Assembly (NCBI GenBank): GCA_002102555.1
Contig: MCFL01000284.1
Span: 1-30,497, forward strand
Length of the DNA stretch: 30,497 nt
Origin: Catenaria anguillulae PL171
Taxonomy: Eukaryota; Blastocladiomycota; Blastocladiomycetes; Blastocladiales; Catenariaceae
Direction: 5' to 3'
Positions 11,201-20,734 of this stretch are shown piece after piece; position 1 is the first letter of the stretch; every line of letters starts with the position of its first letter. Made by a program: the position numbers and the translations under genes. The notes below the pieces were generated by a model that searched no databases, was not told the DNA's origin, and worked only from the letters and a program-made list of their open reading frames with translations.

Positions 11201-12184
11201 CAACGGCTCGGGATGATGCAGTCGGCCTTGCTTTTGGGAACCGGCTACGTGCTCATGTTTTCGGCGCTGCTCACAAAAATCTATCTCATTTATGCGTACG
11301 TTGGTGAATCCCGTTTGCTTCAAGCACACCTCCTTGTCTCACTCGTGAACCTGTGATCATCGGGGTCCTCCTTCGTCGGCCCACAGCATCTTTTCTTCGC
11401 AACGCATCGTCAAACGTCGCATGTCTCGCTACTTTGCCTTCACGTTCCTCATGACGTCGATTCAACTGATCATTTCCGGCGTATGGTTCATGTTTGACTC
11501 AACCCCGGTCGTGTCCTTGAGCATTACCGGCGTCACTTGGGTTGTGAGACGCATGGATGCCAACTGGGTTGTGCTGGTGTCCATGCCGCTCGTGATTCTG
11601 ACCATATTTGGCATTTACTTTGCTTTCAAGGTACGATTCAATGCGACTGCTACCATGATGCCGTGGTCATGGTGAGACTCACTGCCTTGCCTTCCGATTG
11701 GAATACATAGTGCCGCAACGTCCAATCCTCTTTCAATGAAGGCCAGTCTGTCGCCATTGCCACCTATGCCATTGCCCTAACACTGCTTGTTGTCGGCACC
11801 GTCGTCCTGCTGCTCGAACAACCGCTCGTCCAGTACATCATCTCTGCATCGCTGGTTTCGGTGACAACCGTCTCTGTGCAACTCATCTTCTTTGTGCCCA
11901 AACTGCTTGCCGTGCTGTCGCGCGGCGAAAACACGGAAATGGTGCCGTCAAGTGCCACCGCGGGCACGTCAGGCGACGGCAAGAGCAGCACGGGCGGAGG
12001 CGATGGGAGCAGCTCGCATGGTACGCTTCGGTGCAAGACGTGCAAGCAGGCGATTGGCTTGAGTTCCTCGGCGGTCACGACCGTTGGGGCGGGTCCTGGG
12101 TTAAACACAATGGCCGGTGCGAGCGGGGCAATTGGGAAGGGAGCAGTGCTGAGGACCGTGTCAGAGGGGAAACATATGAAGTAG
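8266..12184 (+). CDS. Class C GPCR with BMP/PnrA-type ligand domain and kelch propeller
   Basis: Ten in-phase exons: 8266-8398, 8483-8632, 8715-8849, 8918-9015, 9102-9111, 9187-9341, 9432-9660, 9714-11295, 11387-11630 and 11711-12184. They encode 1069 residues. A signal peptide covers about 1-33. A periplasmic-binding fold of the BMP/PnrA family (about 36-370) is shown by SENEGGFLAGALAG, KVGVIGG, VKRFVHGY and VFVIGVDSDES. Five clear kelch repeats plus a degenerate sixth follow (about 382-715; VWGG, VFVFGG, MFVFGG, LFGG, LFTGG blades with Trp partners). Seven hydrophobic helices of 7TM class C type fill about 739-985; the family motifs KIYxIY, KRRMSRYF and CRNVQSSFNEG are present. A Gly/Ser-rich cytosolic tail ends it. 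BMP-headed class C receptors are known in Dictyostelium (Grl proteins). The usual cysteine-rich linker is replaced by kelch repeats. It is probably a surface receptor coupled to G proteins; the ligand is unknown, and nucleosides are one guess because PnrA binds them. The exon 3 to 4 junction uses a weak GTGCCG donor. Confidence 0.85.
9102..9111 (+). other. 10-nt microexon of the receptor gene
   Basis: ATCGCACCAG is flanked by CAATAG| upstream and |GTACGC downstream. Including it adds Ile-Ala-Pro plus one base, which turns the flanking phase 0 into the phase 1 that exon 9187-9341 needs. It also gives five residues between the GG and VKRF blocks, the spacing I recall for PnrA-type proteins. Direct joining of the neighbouring exons would be out of frame. 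Confidence 0.7.
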
Positions 12185-12413
12185 AGATTATTGGGCCAGG
12201 AGTCGGCAATGGATACTTGTGCTCCTGTTCGGTGAAATGCTGTGCGATTGTTTGCTTGTTGTGCGCGGTAGAATTGTTGCTTCAAAGCTTCCACCTCCTA
12301 TCATTACAGGAACCTCTACCACTTGATACAAGGAGTATGGCATGAGGTAAATGCCACTTTATCTGGTCATATTTGCAATATTGGAGCGAGCAACTCAATG
12401 GCACAGCACTTGG

Positions 12414-14163
12414 TCAGCTCTGTATCAGCCTCAGACGCAAAGGCGTCGATCCCACCGGTGCCAGCCCTGTCGATGCCACCATTTCCATCTCTTCAGGCGC
12501 CGCAAGCAACTCGAATCTGCGCAACAAATGCACGAAAAATGCGTGCAATTCGATTTCTGCGATGCGCGAGCCAATACACTTGCGCGAGCCGCTTCCGAAC
12601 GGCATCACGACTGCTGCATGAATATCCTTGGTCTCCCAACGTTCGGGAAGGAATTGCGCGGGGTCCGAAACGAGCTTTGGGTCGTGCGACATGACAAAAT
12701 GATTGAATGTGAGGTTGGTTCCCGCGGGAAGCAAATACCCGCCAAGAACCGTGTCGCGTGTGAGGATACGGCCGTTGGCGGGGATGGTGGGAATCATTCG
12801 AAACGTTTCCTGTTTGAGAACACGGTCGGCAGAAACGAATGAGTTGCGAATATGAGACGCAAAGATGGAGGAAAGGCATGTATGCCCATACCTTGATGAC
12901 GTGCTTCATGTACTTGAGCTTGGAAAACTGATCGACTTCAAGATCGCTGTCAGCGCCGACCACGGCTGCGATCTCCTCACGCAACTTGCTTTGTACCCTT
13001 GGGTTCCGGCCGAGCAAATACATCATGTTGAGCGCTGTACGAGACGTCGTGTCAACACCTGCTCGAGTGAGGAAGGAGGTTAGTGTCTGAATGATCCTGG
13101 CCAGTGATGCAGTATCGAAGGACATACCCGCTCCAAGGAACTCGACCGTCATGATCATCATCTCGTCAAACGTCAACTCTTCCGGTCTTGCCAAAATATG
13201 GCCCAAGAACGTTCCCTCTAGCTCTTCTTTTGGCAGCTGCGCCAAATCCTTGAGCACGTCCCTTGTCAGCTCGTCGCAAATGTGGTGAATGTCCTCCAAG
13301 GCTCGAAAGTGCAGCCGCGACGACTTTGTCAACCGCAACTTCCACGCCCACTCAGGCGTTTGCACCACGGGCCCAAGCGTGCGAACCAAGTCAACAAATG
13401 CGCGAATGATGCGTTGCGCCAAAGGGTTTGGGGGATCCGACAACATGCCCAACGATCGGCCCAACAGAATGGACGAAATGGCCTCAATCGACCACCGCAT
13501 GACCACGTCCTCAATGTTGACCGTGGCGTTTCCTTGTACCGCCGAATCGCCTTGTGCGCGCAACACCTGCTCGATCTTGTCCATGCCCAAGCGTGTTGGC
13601 GGATTGACGCACTTCGTGAATGCCTTTTGCGCACGTTGCGGATTGAATATCAAGCCCTGAGCGGCCATGCGCGCGCGGCGCCATTCGGGCCCGTTGGACA
13701 CGACAATGCCAAGGGGTTGGTTACGCTGCTGGCGGTAGTGAATCCACGTGTTGATGGCCGGTCGGGTTGGGTACTTTGTCTCATTCTGAAACGACTCGGC
13801 AATCATGTGCGGGTCGGCAATCCACAAGGATGGCCCGGTTTGGCCGGGAAGTTGCAGGCGGACAAGAGGGCCATATTTGGCGTGGATGGCTTGCTGGGCG
13901 CGGTGATATTGGTTCTTGTTCTTGGATGGGTCGTGCGCGCGAAAGGAGGGAATGGACCCGACAATTGGGTAGATGGGAAGAGAAGGAATTGAAGTGAAAG
14001 GCAAGTGTGACGAGGTCGTTGTCGTAACATTCTCCGAGGCGGGCGCGGCGGGCGCGGCGGCAGTGGATTGCGGACGACGAGCGGCATGACTCAGAAGCAA
14101 AGGAGCTTGGTGGCGATAACCGCCACTGCCGGTGACGAGGTGCCGTGTCAAGTTGCGGATCAT
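12414..14163 (-). CDS. Cytochrome P450 of mitochondrial-clan type, copy A
   Basis: Exons 13128-14163, 12892-13058 and 12414-12809, split by introns of 69 and 82 bp, give 532 residues. The N-terminus (MIRNLTRHLVTG..., with several Arg and His and no acids) looks like a mitochondrial presequence and not a membrane anchor. The substrate-recognition and B-C region has KYPTRPAINTWIHYRQQR and NGPEWRRAR, a pattern typical of animal mitochondrial P450s. The I helix has GAGVDTTSR (about 344-352), the K helix ETFR (402-405) followed by PTIPANGR, and the heme loop FGSGSRKCIG with Cys at about 479, then RIAEIEL. All catalytic landmarks are present, so it should be an active monooxygenase. Substrate and redox partner are unknown; a ferredoxin is expected if it is mitochondrial. 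It is tandem with copy B. Confidence 0.9.
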
Positions 14164-14719
14164 TTGGGTGGTGGTTTGAGTTGATCGGAGTGAAAGTCAG
14201 GTGGGGCGGGCAACGACACTGTCTACCTAGTGCGAAGGGAAAGAAAGCCGAGCGCGCAAGGATACATGTATTTCCATGTGCAAGCATTTGAGGGAGTACC
14301 GAAGATGGATGAAGCGGGACAGCTCTTTCCTTTATAGGTAACTCACAGGCGTCACTAAACATCTCATCAAGATTCGGACGTGCCCCATTTTTTTCATTTG
14401 GATCGCCCGGGTGAGGTCGCCGCTGTTGGTCTGCTGCCATTGCATTGCTCGCCGCCACCAAGGCAAATCAGCGATGGTCACCATCGACCGCCGAGTTTTC
14501 GGCTCAGCAACAAGTAACCCATGCTCATTTGCAGTGAAATTCCGTCGGATTTTGAAACTCGCCTGATGTGGTGGTGCGTGCGCGCCGTCATGTCTCACAC
14601 GCTCAATCCCCTGTGACATTTATCCCATCTGTTGCCTTTTCGCACATGGGTAACTACAACCTCAGGCTCACACTGCGAAATCACACACGGCACACTTTAT
14701 GCGATTACACAGTCTGAAG
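14164..14719. other. Spacer between the tandem P450 genes
   Basis: No gene supported. It holds the presumed promoter of P450 copy A (TATAAAG on the minus strand at 14330-14336) and the 3' flank of copy B. Confidence 0.5.
14330..14336 (-). promoter_or_regulatory. TATA-like box of P450 copy A
   Basis: TATAAAG on the minus strand lies about 170 bp before the start codon at 14163. It is the best core-promoter match in the spacer. Confidence 0.3.
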
Positions 14720-16474
14720 TCACACTTGAATCGGCTTTAGACGCAGCGGTGTTGGCCCAATCGGCGTGATTCCCGTAGTTGTCTCCACCTCCATCTCCTC
14801 TGGCGCCGCCAGCAGCTCGAACCGGCGCAGCAAATGCACAAACAAGACATGCAACTCGATTTCCGCCACCCGCGACCCAATGCACCGCCGTGCACCGCTG
14901 CCAAACGGCAGTACGACCGCCGAGTGCACCTCCTTGGAATCCCAGCGCTCGGGAAGAAACACACTGGGATTGGCGACAAGTTTTTCGTCGTGCGACATGA
15001 CATACTGGTTGAGCCCAAGGGACGTTCCGGCGGGAATCAAGTAGCCGCCGAGAATAGCGTCTTGTGTTAGGATTCGGCCGTTTTGTGGAAAGTTGGGCAA
15101 GATTCGGAAAGTTTCCTGCAATGCAAGGTCAACTGTTGTGAGCAACAAAGAACACTCAAAAGTTAGAGAATTGAGGACATGATTTGAATACCTTGAGCAC
15201 ATTCTTGAAGTACTTGAGCTTGGAAAACTGGTCCACTGTTAGGTCATCGTCGCGGCCAACCACGCTCACAATCTCGTCTCGCAGCTTTGCCTGGACTCGT
15301 GGGTTGCGGCTGAGAAAGTACATGATGTTGAGCGCCGTGCGCGATGTGGTGTCGATACCTGAACCGATCAATGCAGATATTGGCTTGTGAGTTGGCAAGC
15401 AAGGAAAGACAACTGGAAACAAAGGAGGTACGGCATACCCGCTTGCAAGAAATCCGCCGTCATCACCATCACCTCAGTGTGACTCAACGCCTCCGGCCGG
15501 GCAAGGACATGCCCCAAAAACGTTCCCTCGAGCTGCTCGGGCGCCAACTTGGCCATGTCCTTGATCACGTCCCTTGTGAGCTCATCACAAATGTGATGAA
15601 TGTCGGCCAATGCCTTGAAGTGCTCCCTCGCGACCTTGTTGAGCTGCCACTTCCACATCCACTCGGGCATGCGCATGATCGGCCCAAACGTGCGCATCAT
15701 GACGAGGAACGAATCAATCATGCGCTGTGCAATGGGAATGGCCGGCTCGTTGAGTGCGCCGAGCGGGCGGCCCAGCAGGACGTTGGAGACGGCTTCAATC
15801 GACCAGCGCATGACCAGGTTTTCAATGTCAACTGTTTGCTTCCCGTCCATGGCGAGCGGGCCTTGAGCGCGCAAGTCCTGCTCGATCTTGTCCATGGCCA
15901 ATCGCGTTGGCGGATTAACGCATTGGGTGAATGCCTTTTGTGCACGTTGCGGGTTAAAGATGAGTCCCTGTGCAGCCATGCGCACGCGGCGCCATTCTTC
16001 GCCGTCAGAAAGGGCAATGCCCATGGGTTGCTGGTGCTGCTGCCGATAGTAGACCCATGGGCTCAGCGGCGGGCGCGATGGAAACTTTGTTTCCGTTTGG
16101 AAGACTTGGGTGACAATGTCTGGGTCGGCAATCCACAGTGTGGGGTGTTGTGCGCCGGGCATTTGGAGGCGAACTAAGGGGCCATATTGCTCGTGGATGG
16201 CCTTTTGGGCAAGGTGGTATTGTTTCTTGGTTGTGGACGGGTCGTGAGCGGTGATGGCAAGCATCGAGCCAATGAGCGGATATGTCGGCAATGACGGAAT
16301 GGACGTAAAGGGCTGATACGAAGCGCCGTCCGTGACGGTGGTAGACGCGACCGCGGTGACCTTGAATCGACGCGTCTCGTGCCCAGAGGTGAGCCAGGTG
16401 GGGCGGGCAGAAGGGAGCGACGCAACCGATCGGGGCAGCGTGGTCCGATGAGTGCTTCTAAACGCGCGAATCAT
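14720..16474 (-). CDS. Cytochrome P450 of mitochondrial-clan type, copy B
   Basis: Exons 15439-16474 (1036 bp), 15192-15358 (167 bp) and 14720-15115 (396 bp) are the same lengths as in copy A, with introns (80 and 76 bp) at the same places. The product is also 532 residues. The N-terminus (MIRAFRSTHRTTLPRSVASL) is a strong mitochondrial presequence candidate. Landmarks: KFPSRPPLSPWVYYRQQH, DGEEWRRVR, I helix QAGIDTTSR, K helix ETFR with PNFPQNGR, heme loop FGSGARRCIG and RVAEIEL. Long stretches match copy A (for example GLIFNPQRAQKAFT and IHHICDELTRDV), while the N-terminus and spacers differ. This indicates an older local duplication. Reaction as for copy A; substrate unknown. Confidence 0.9.
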
Positions 16475-16611
16475 GGTTTGATGTTGAGGGGACGTCGGTC
16501 GATAAATACTTGTCGGTACGCAAGGTGACGAAAGCTGGAGGGAGATGCCAAGTGAGAGGAAGCTGCATCACCAGGCGCCGTGTGGAGAATCAATGGAGGA
16601 CGGAAGGCGAC

Positions 16612-16618
16612 ATTTATA
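16612..16618 (-). promoter_or_regulatory. TATA-like box of P450 copy B
   Basis: TATAAAT on the minus strand lies about 140 bp before the start at 16474. A second AT-rich site (TATTTATC) lies nearer, at about 16498-16506, so which one is used is open. Confidence 0.3.
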
Positions 16619-17172
16619 TTGATCTGGATCTGTGACTGAGCGCCGTGTTGAGCTATCGACTGTCGCTGCCTCCATCGGATCGGAGCAGGAAGTATTTATT
16701 TTATCTTATACCTGGTGCAGGGCTTGGCTGCGCAAGAAACACTTTATGATTTCGCAAACCATGTGGGATTCGCAATTTGGTCTGGTGCAGGCCAAAGCAA
16801 AGCACGCCAAGTAAACATGACGATGCCGTATCAAGGTATCAGCATTTGTGAATCTTCGGCTGTCAATGCAACATCCGTCGGACATTGGAAATCACCCGGC
16901 CAAGTTGATTCCGCTTCTTTTCGTTGAGTTAATGTTGCGCAAACACAAAGTCATGAGACCGTCTTGTCTCGCGCAAACTGATCTGCAACACGAGAGCACG
17001 ATGGAGGGTCCCCGATCTGTCACCGTCGATCCTGTCATTTGAGATGTGGATTGCTGTGTATTTGTACTGTTCAATGCCAATGTGTATACCTCAAATGGCT
17101 GACTAGTGACGCAAAAGACGCTATACTACTCGCCGCATTTGTCTGAAATAGTGCATTTTTCGATTTCGGCCT

Positions 17173-17183
17173 TATATTTTTAA
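17173..17183 (+). promoter_or_regulatory. TATA-like box of SCD6
   Basis: TATATTTTTAA lies about 66-76 bp before the ATG at 17249, followed by a GC-rich presumed 5' UTR. Confidence 0.4.
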
Positions 17184-17248
17184 GCCCCGCAACGTCCTCC
17201 TCCTCACGCTGGTGCTTAAGCCATCTCCGAGCCAATCAACATCACGCC

Positions 17249-18421
17249 ATGTCATACCAGCACTACCGCGGCGTTCGCATCTCGCTCGTCTCGCGCTCCG
17301 ACATCCGCTATGAGGGCACCCTCGACGACGTCAACCCAGACACGTCCTCGATCGCCCTGACCAACGTGCGCTCGTTCGGCACGGAAGGCCGCAAGGGCAA
17401 CCCGATGCTTGAGGTTGCCCCTCAGGACAAGGTGTTTCCGTACATTTGCTTCCGCGCCTCGGACGTCAAGGACCTCAATGTCCTCGAGACGCCTGTTGTG
17501 GAACCCACCCTCGACGATGCGCCGCCTGAAGATCCCGCCATCATCGACTATCAGCCGCCCAAGCCGCAGCAGCAGGACGCACCCGCTGCCGCTGCGTCCA
17601 CAGGCTCGGCTGCACGCAAGGATCGGTCGGCATCGCGCTCGTCCAGGTCGCGGTCTCGGTCGCGCTCGCCCCAGCCGCGCCGCCAGCAGCAGTATCAGAA
17701 CCGCGAGCACCACCACAATCACCACCACAACCAACGTGGCGATGGTGCCGCCGAGGGATACCGTGGCGGTCGTGGTGGATACCGTGGTGGCCGCGGCGGC
17801 GGCGGCGGCGGCGCTGGCAACCGGCCAGTGGGTCCCGTGATTCCCAAGGGCGAGTTCAACTTTGACGAGTCCAACGCCAAGCTTGACAAGGAGGCTGTTG
17901 CGCGCGAGTTTGCAAAAATGAAGTTGCGTGGCGACGACGATTCGAGCTCGGACGAAGACGATAGCAGTGTCGACGATCAGGACAAGAGCGACGCCAACAA
18001 GAAGGCCGAGAAGGTGGTGATTCCGCCACGCGAAAACTTTTACGACAAAAAGTCGTCCTTCTTTGACAACATTTCGTGCGAGGCCAAGGAGCGTGCTGAG
18101 CGTGGCGGGTTCGTTATCTCTTGTTTTTTCATTCTCTCTGCACGCCTGCTGACTGTTGTCCGTTTGGACATGCGTCTGCACTGCAGCAACATGGACTACC
18201 AACAGCGCCGCCAGCGCATGCATCAAGAGCGTCGCACCAACATGGAGACGTTTGGCGTGAGCACGGCCGGGCACCGCGGTGGATACCGTGGTGGACATCG
18301 TGGTGGATACCGCGGCGGGCACCGCGGTGGATATGAGGGTGGTCGCGGCGGGCAAGGCAACTACGAAGGTGGCCGTGGCGGATACCGTGGTGGCCGTGAC
18401 CGCGACAATGTCCAAGCATAA
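17249..18421 (+). CDS. SCD6: Scd6/Lsm14-family mRNA decapping and translation repressor
   Basis: Exons 17249-18108 and 18187-18421 give 364 residues. The Lsm14 domain spans 1-75 (YRGVRISLVSRSDIRYEGTL, then TNVRSFGTEGR). An RS-rich stretch (about 125-150) and a first RGG block (about 165-190) follow. The FDF domain begins at about 202 (FNFDESNAKLDKEAVAREF). The FFD box lies at about 264-277 (FYDKKSSFFDNIS) and the TFG box at about 295-311 (ERRTNMETFGV). A C-terminal GYRGGHRGG-type repeat array completes the protein. This is the full Scd6/RAP55/Sum2 architecture. Such proteins bind mRNA, Dcp2/Edc3-type partners and the helicase Dhh1 in P-bodies, and the RGG tail binds eIF4G in yeast. The 78-bp intron sits exactly between the FFD and TFG boxes, is a multiple of three and has no stop, so unspliced mRNA would still be translated through. 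Confidence 0.95.
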   Translation: MSYQHYRGVRISLVSRSDIRYEGTLDDVNPDTSSIALTNVRSFGTEGRKGNPMLEVAPQDKVFPYICFRASDVKDLNVLETPVVEPTLDDAPPEDPAIIDYQPPKPQQQDAPAAAASTGSAARKDRSASRSSRSRSRSRSPQPRRQQQYQNREHHHNHHHNQRGDGAAEGYRGGRGGYRGGRGGGGGGAGNRPVGPVIPKGEFNFDESNAKLDKEAVAREFAKMKLRGDDDSSSDEDDSSVDDQDKSDANKKAEKVVIPPRENFYDKKSSFFDNISCEAKERAERGGFVISCFFILSARLLTVVRLDMRLHCSNMDYQQRRQRMHQERRTNMETFGVSTAGHRGGYRGGHRGGYRGGHRGGYEGGRGGQGNYEGGRGGYRGGRDRDNVQA

Positions 18422-18760
18422 TTGCTGGGCATGTACCGTCTCTTCGCGTTGCGTTTCGCGTGTACACTGTTGTGGGCTACACCTCCTCCCCCCCCTTTGT
18501 CTCTGTGTTTTGGTTTTCTTCAGTCTGCATACCAGCTCCTTCTGCTCACGACCTATTCGCCCCCTCTTGATCGTTTTTTTTTAATTGTTTGTATTTGTGC
18601 AAGGCATGCTCTCCAAAGCAGTGTTGCTCTATAGCCATCGACTGTTTCGCCGCAAGTGTCTACTAGTTGATGTAAGTCAGGCAGAACGCTTAATTGCAAT
18701 ACCATAGAGGCAAACCCATGCGGGAAAACGTCGCAAAAGCATTGAATCATCAGATTGGAT
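18422..18760. other. 3' flank of SCD6 and of the ankyrin-like pseudogene
   Basis: Convergent spacer with pyrimidine-rich sequence (18480-18590, including T8 near 18574). No gene seen. Confidence 0.5.
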
Positions 18761-20311
18761 TCAATCAATCGTCAAGCCAGCCTCTTCCAACCACTCCATC
18801 ACCTGGGTAAACCCAAACCGTTTCGCCAATTGCAAGCCTTGCGACGAGTACTTGAGCTCCAGTCCCGAAGCCACCCACCACTGGAGGATATCAAGCTGGC
18901 AGTACCCGAGAGCTCCATCCATGGCTGCACCGTGTACTTGAGCGGAAGCCCAGACTTGCGCAGCCACCACTCCAAGATGTCGATCTGGCCTCCGCGGCTC
19001 GCTTGATCGACAGCCTCTGCTGAGTACATGAGTTCGAGACCTGAGCCGCGCCACCACTCAAGTGTGTCAACGTGGCCGAATTTGCTTGCCAGGTCCATGG
19101 CACGCTCAGTGTACATGAGCGGGACATGCGACTTGTTGCGTGTCCACCAATCGAGCACATCGAGGCGCCCGGCGCCACTTGCGCGGTCAATGGCATCGGC
19201 CGTGTACTTGAGCTGCAAACTTGAGGCGAGCCACCAGTCAAGGACACAAACATGACCTGCCCACGACGCCTCGTTGATGGCGGCGGACGTGTACTGCGGG
19301 TCCAAGCCTGAATGCTTCCGCCACCAGTCCAGCACAGCGACATGCCCGCGAAGACTCGCTGAATCCATGGCGTCAGACCCGTACTTGATCTCTAATCCCG
19401 ATGCGAGCCACCACTCAAGTACATTGACGTGCCCTTCGAGACTTGCCCACTTTATGGCCTCGGCCGAGTACCGCAACTCGAGCCCCGAGTGCAGCCACCA
19501 CTCGAGAATGTCACATGCCCGTCTTTGCTTGCCAAATCCATAGCCAAGTGCGTGTACCGCAAGTCCAGCCCCGGATGCTCGCGCCACCACTTGAGCACGG
19601 CCACTGACCACAATTGCTCGCGTAATCCATTGCGTGCGACGAATACTTGAACTCGAGCGTTGGGGCCTCGCGAGCCACCAATCAAGGACACAGACATGGC
19701 CGTTTTGACTCGCCTTATTAACTGCAATTTCCGTGTGCCTCAGCGTCAGCCCGAGTGTTTCCACCAGTTAACACGTCAATGTGCCCGTCCCCACTGGCCC
19801 AGTCCATGCCCAAGTATACCATAACGGCAATCCGTTGAGTCTTTCCACCAGTCGAGCACGGCCACGTGGCCGTTGCGCTTGCGCGATCCAAAGCCTCGTC
19901 CGAGTACTTGATCTGCAATCCGGACGCGAGCCACCACGCGAGGACGTGCACGTGGCCGTTGGTGCTTGCCGAGTCAACAGCGTATTCCGAGTAGACGGGC
20001 GGGGTGAGATATCGGTTGCCTTGACACAGGGACCACGCGTCGAGCGCCCGAACGTTGCCGGCATAGCTTGCTTGGTCGAGCGAGAGTTGCGGGACGTGGC
20101 GCAAGACGGTGGGAAGGACGGTTGGGATGGCCGAGCGCGGCAGCACAGTGGCGTATGCGCCGAGGGTCGAGATTATCGGGTTGGTGCCGTCAAAGGCATG
20201 CCATGAGAGATGGAGGCAAGCAGCGGTCGTGAGGATGCGGTCGGCGAGCTCGGGGAGAATCGGGGGCGTTGCAGAGGTCGGCGTGGCGGCAATCATGGTG
20301 GCAAGGTGCAT
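18761..20311 (-). pseudogene. Decayed ankyrin-like repeat protein gene
   Basis: The N-terminus (start at 20311) has an F-box-like LPELADRILTTAACLHLSW stretch. About twelve repeats of about 33-36 residues follow, of the form 'A-x-D-x-A-S-x-x-G-H-V-x-V-L-D/E-W-W-x-x-S-G-L-x-L-K/R-Y'. This is an ankyrin variant with a double Trp, expanded in some zoosporic fungi and protists. Coding similarity switches frame at about 19875, 19806, 19769, 19670, 19605, 19510 and 18930. Repeat units continue on each side with single-base offsets, and no intron of normal size fits. The last frame ends with EEAGLTID and a stop at 18761. The stretch 19505-18935 is still one clean frame with about six repeats. The neighbouring genes are intact, which favours true decay; local sequence error is the alternative. 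Confidence 0.7.
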
Positions 20312-20734
20312 TGTCTTGGGTGCATGGGCATGCTTCGAATTCGGTGGACTGGTCGTAAATGAGTGTGTGAGCCTAGTGACGACCCAGCACGTGACGTGGC
20401 GTGAACAGGAAGGGTGTGTTGATATCGGCTCGGCCAAAGCAGCCCGGGCAGACACTATCCTCAGGGCGAGCAGTGTCGACGATACCGGATTCCACGTCCG
20501 CCAACAGTCCATGCAAACTCAAATGACCATGTCCTATTGAATGCGAACAAAAGCTGTGTGAACTGCCGACGGCCGCCCCCGCTTCTGTCATTGTCGTCCC
20601 GTCCAACAACGTCCATCCACCCCAACACTTGACTGCTTGCACTTGCACATTGTGTGTTCTGCCGGCTTTGCGGCCCGACCGACCGATCTCTCGCCCCTCA
20701 CATTCCCTCCAACACTTTTCTCACTCGCCTCAAG
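20312..20734. other. Divergent region, ankyrin-like pseudogene / RPC1
   Basis: It holds the presumed RPC1 promoter and 5' UTR, which is CT-rich just before the start. An open frame on the minus strand (to 20512) merely extends the pseudogene upstream without conserved content. No TATA box is obvious. Confidence 0.5.

Larger units (their letters stand above)
16475..17248. other. Divergent intergenic region, P450 copy B / SCD6
   Basis: It separates the start codons of P450 copy B (minus) and the Scd6/Lsm14 gene (plus). TATA-like boxes lie at 16612-16618 (minus) and 17173-17183 (plus). Short open frames at 16632-17080 show no domain. A GGTGCAGG motif occurs twice (16712 and 16783), probably by chance. 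Confidence 0.5.

Noticed and set aside
17252-18415. 387-codon open frame antisense to SCD6
   Set aside because: It mirrors the RGG/RS-coding sequence (Val/Ala/Thr-rich shadow) and contains no domain; the plus strand encodes a complete Scd6.
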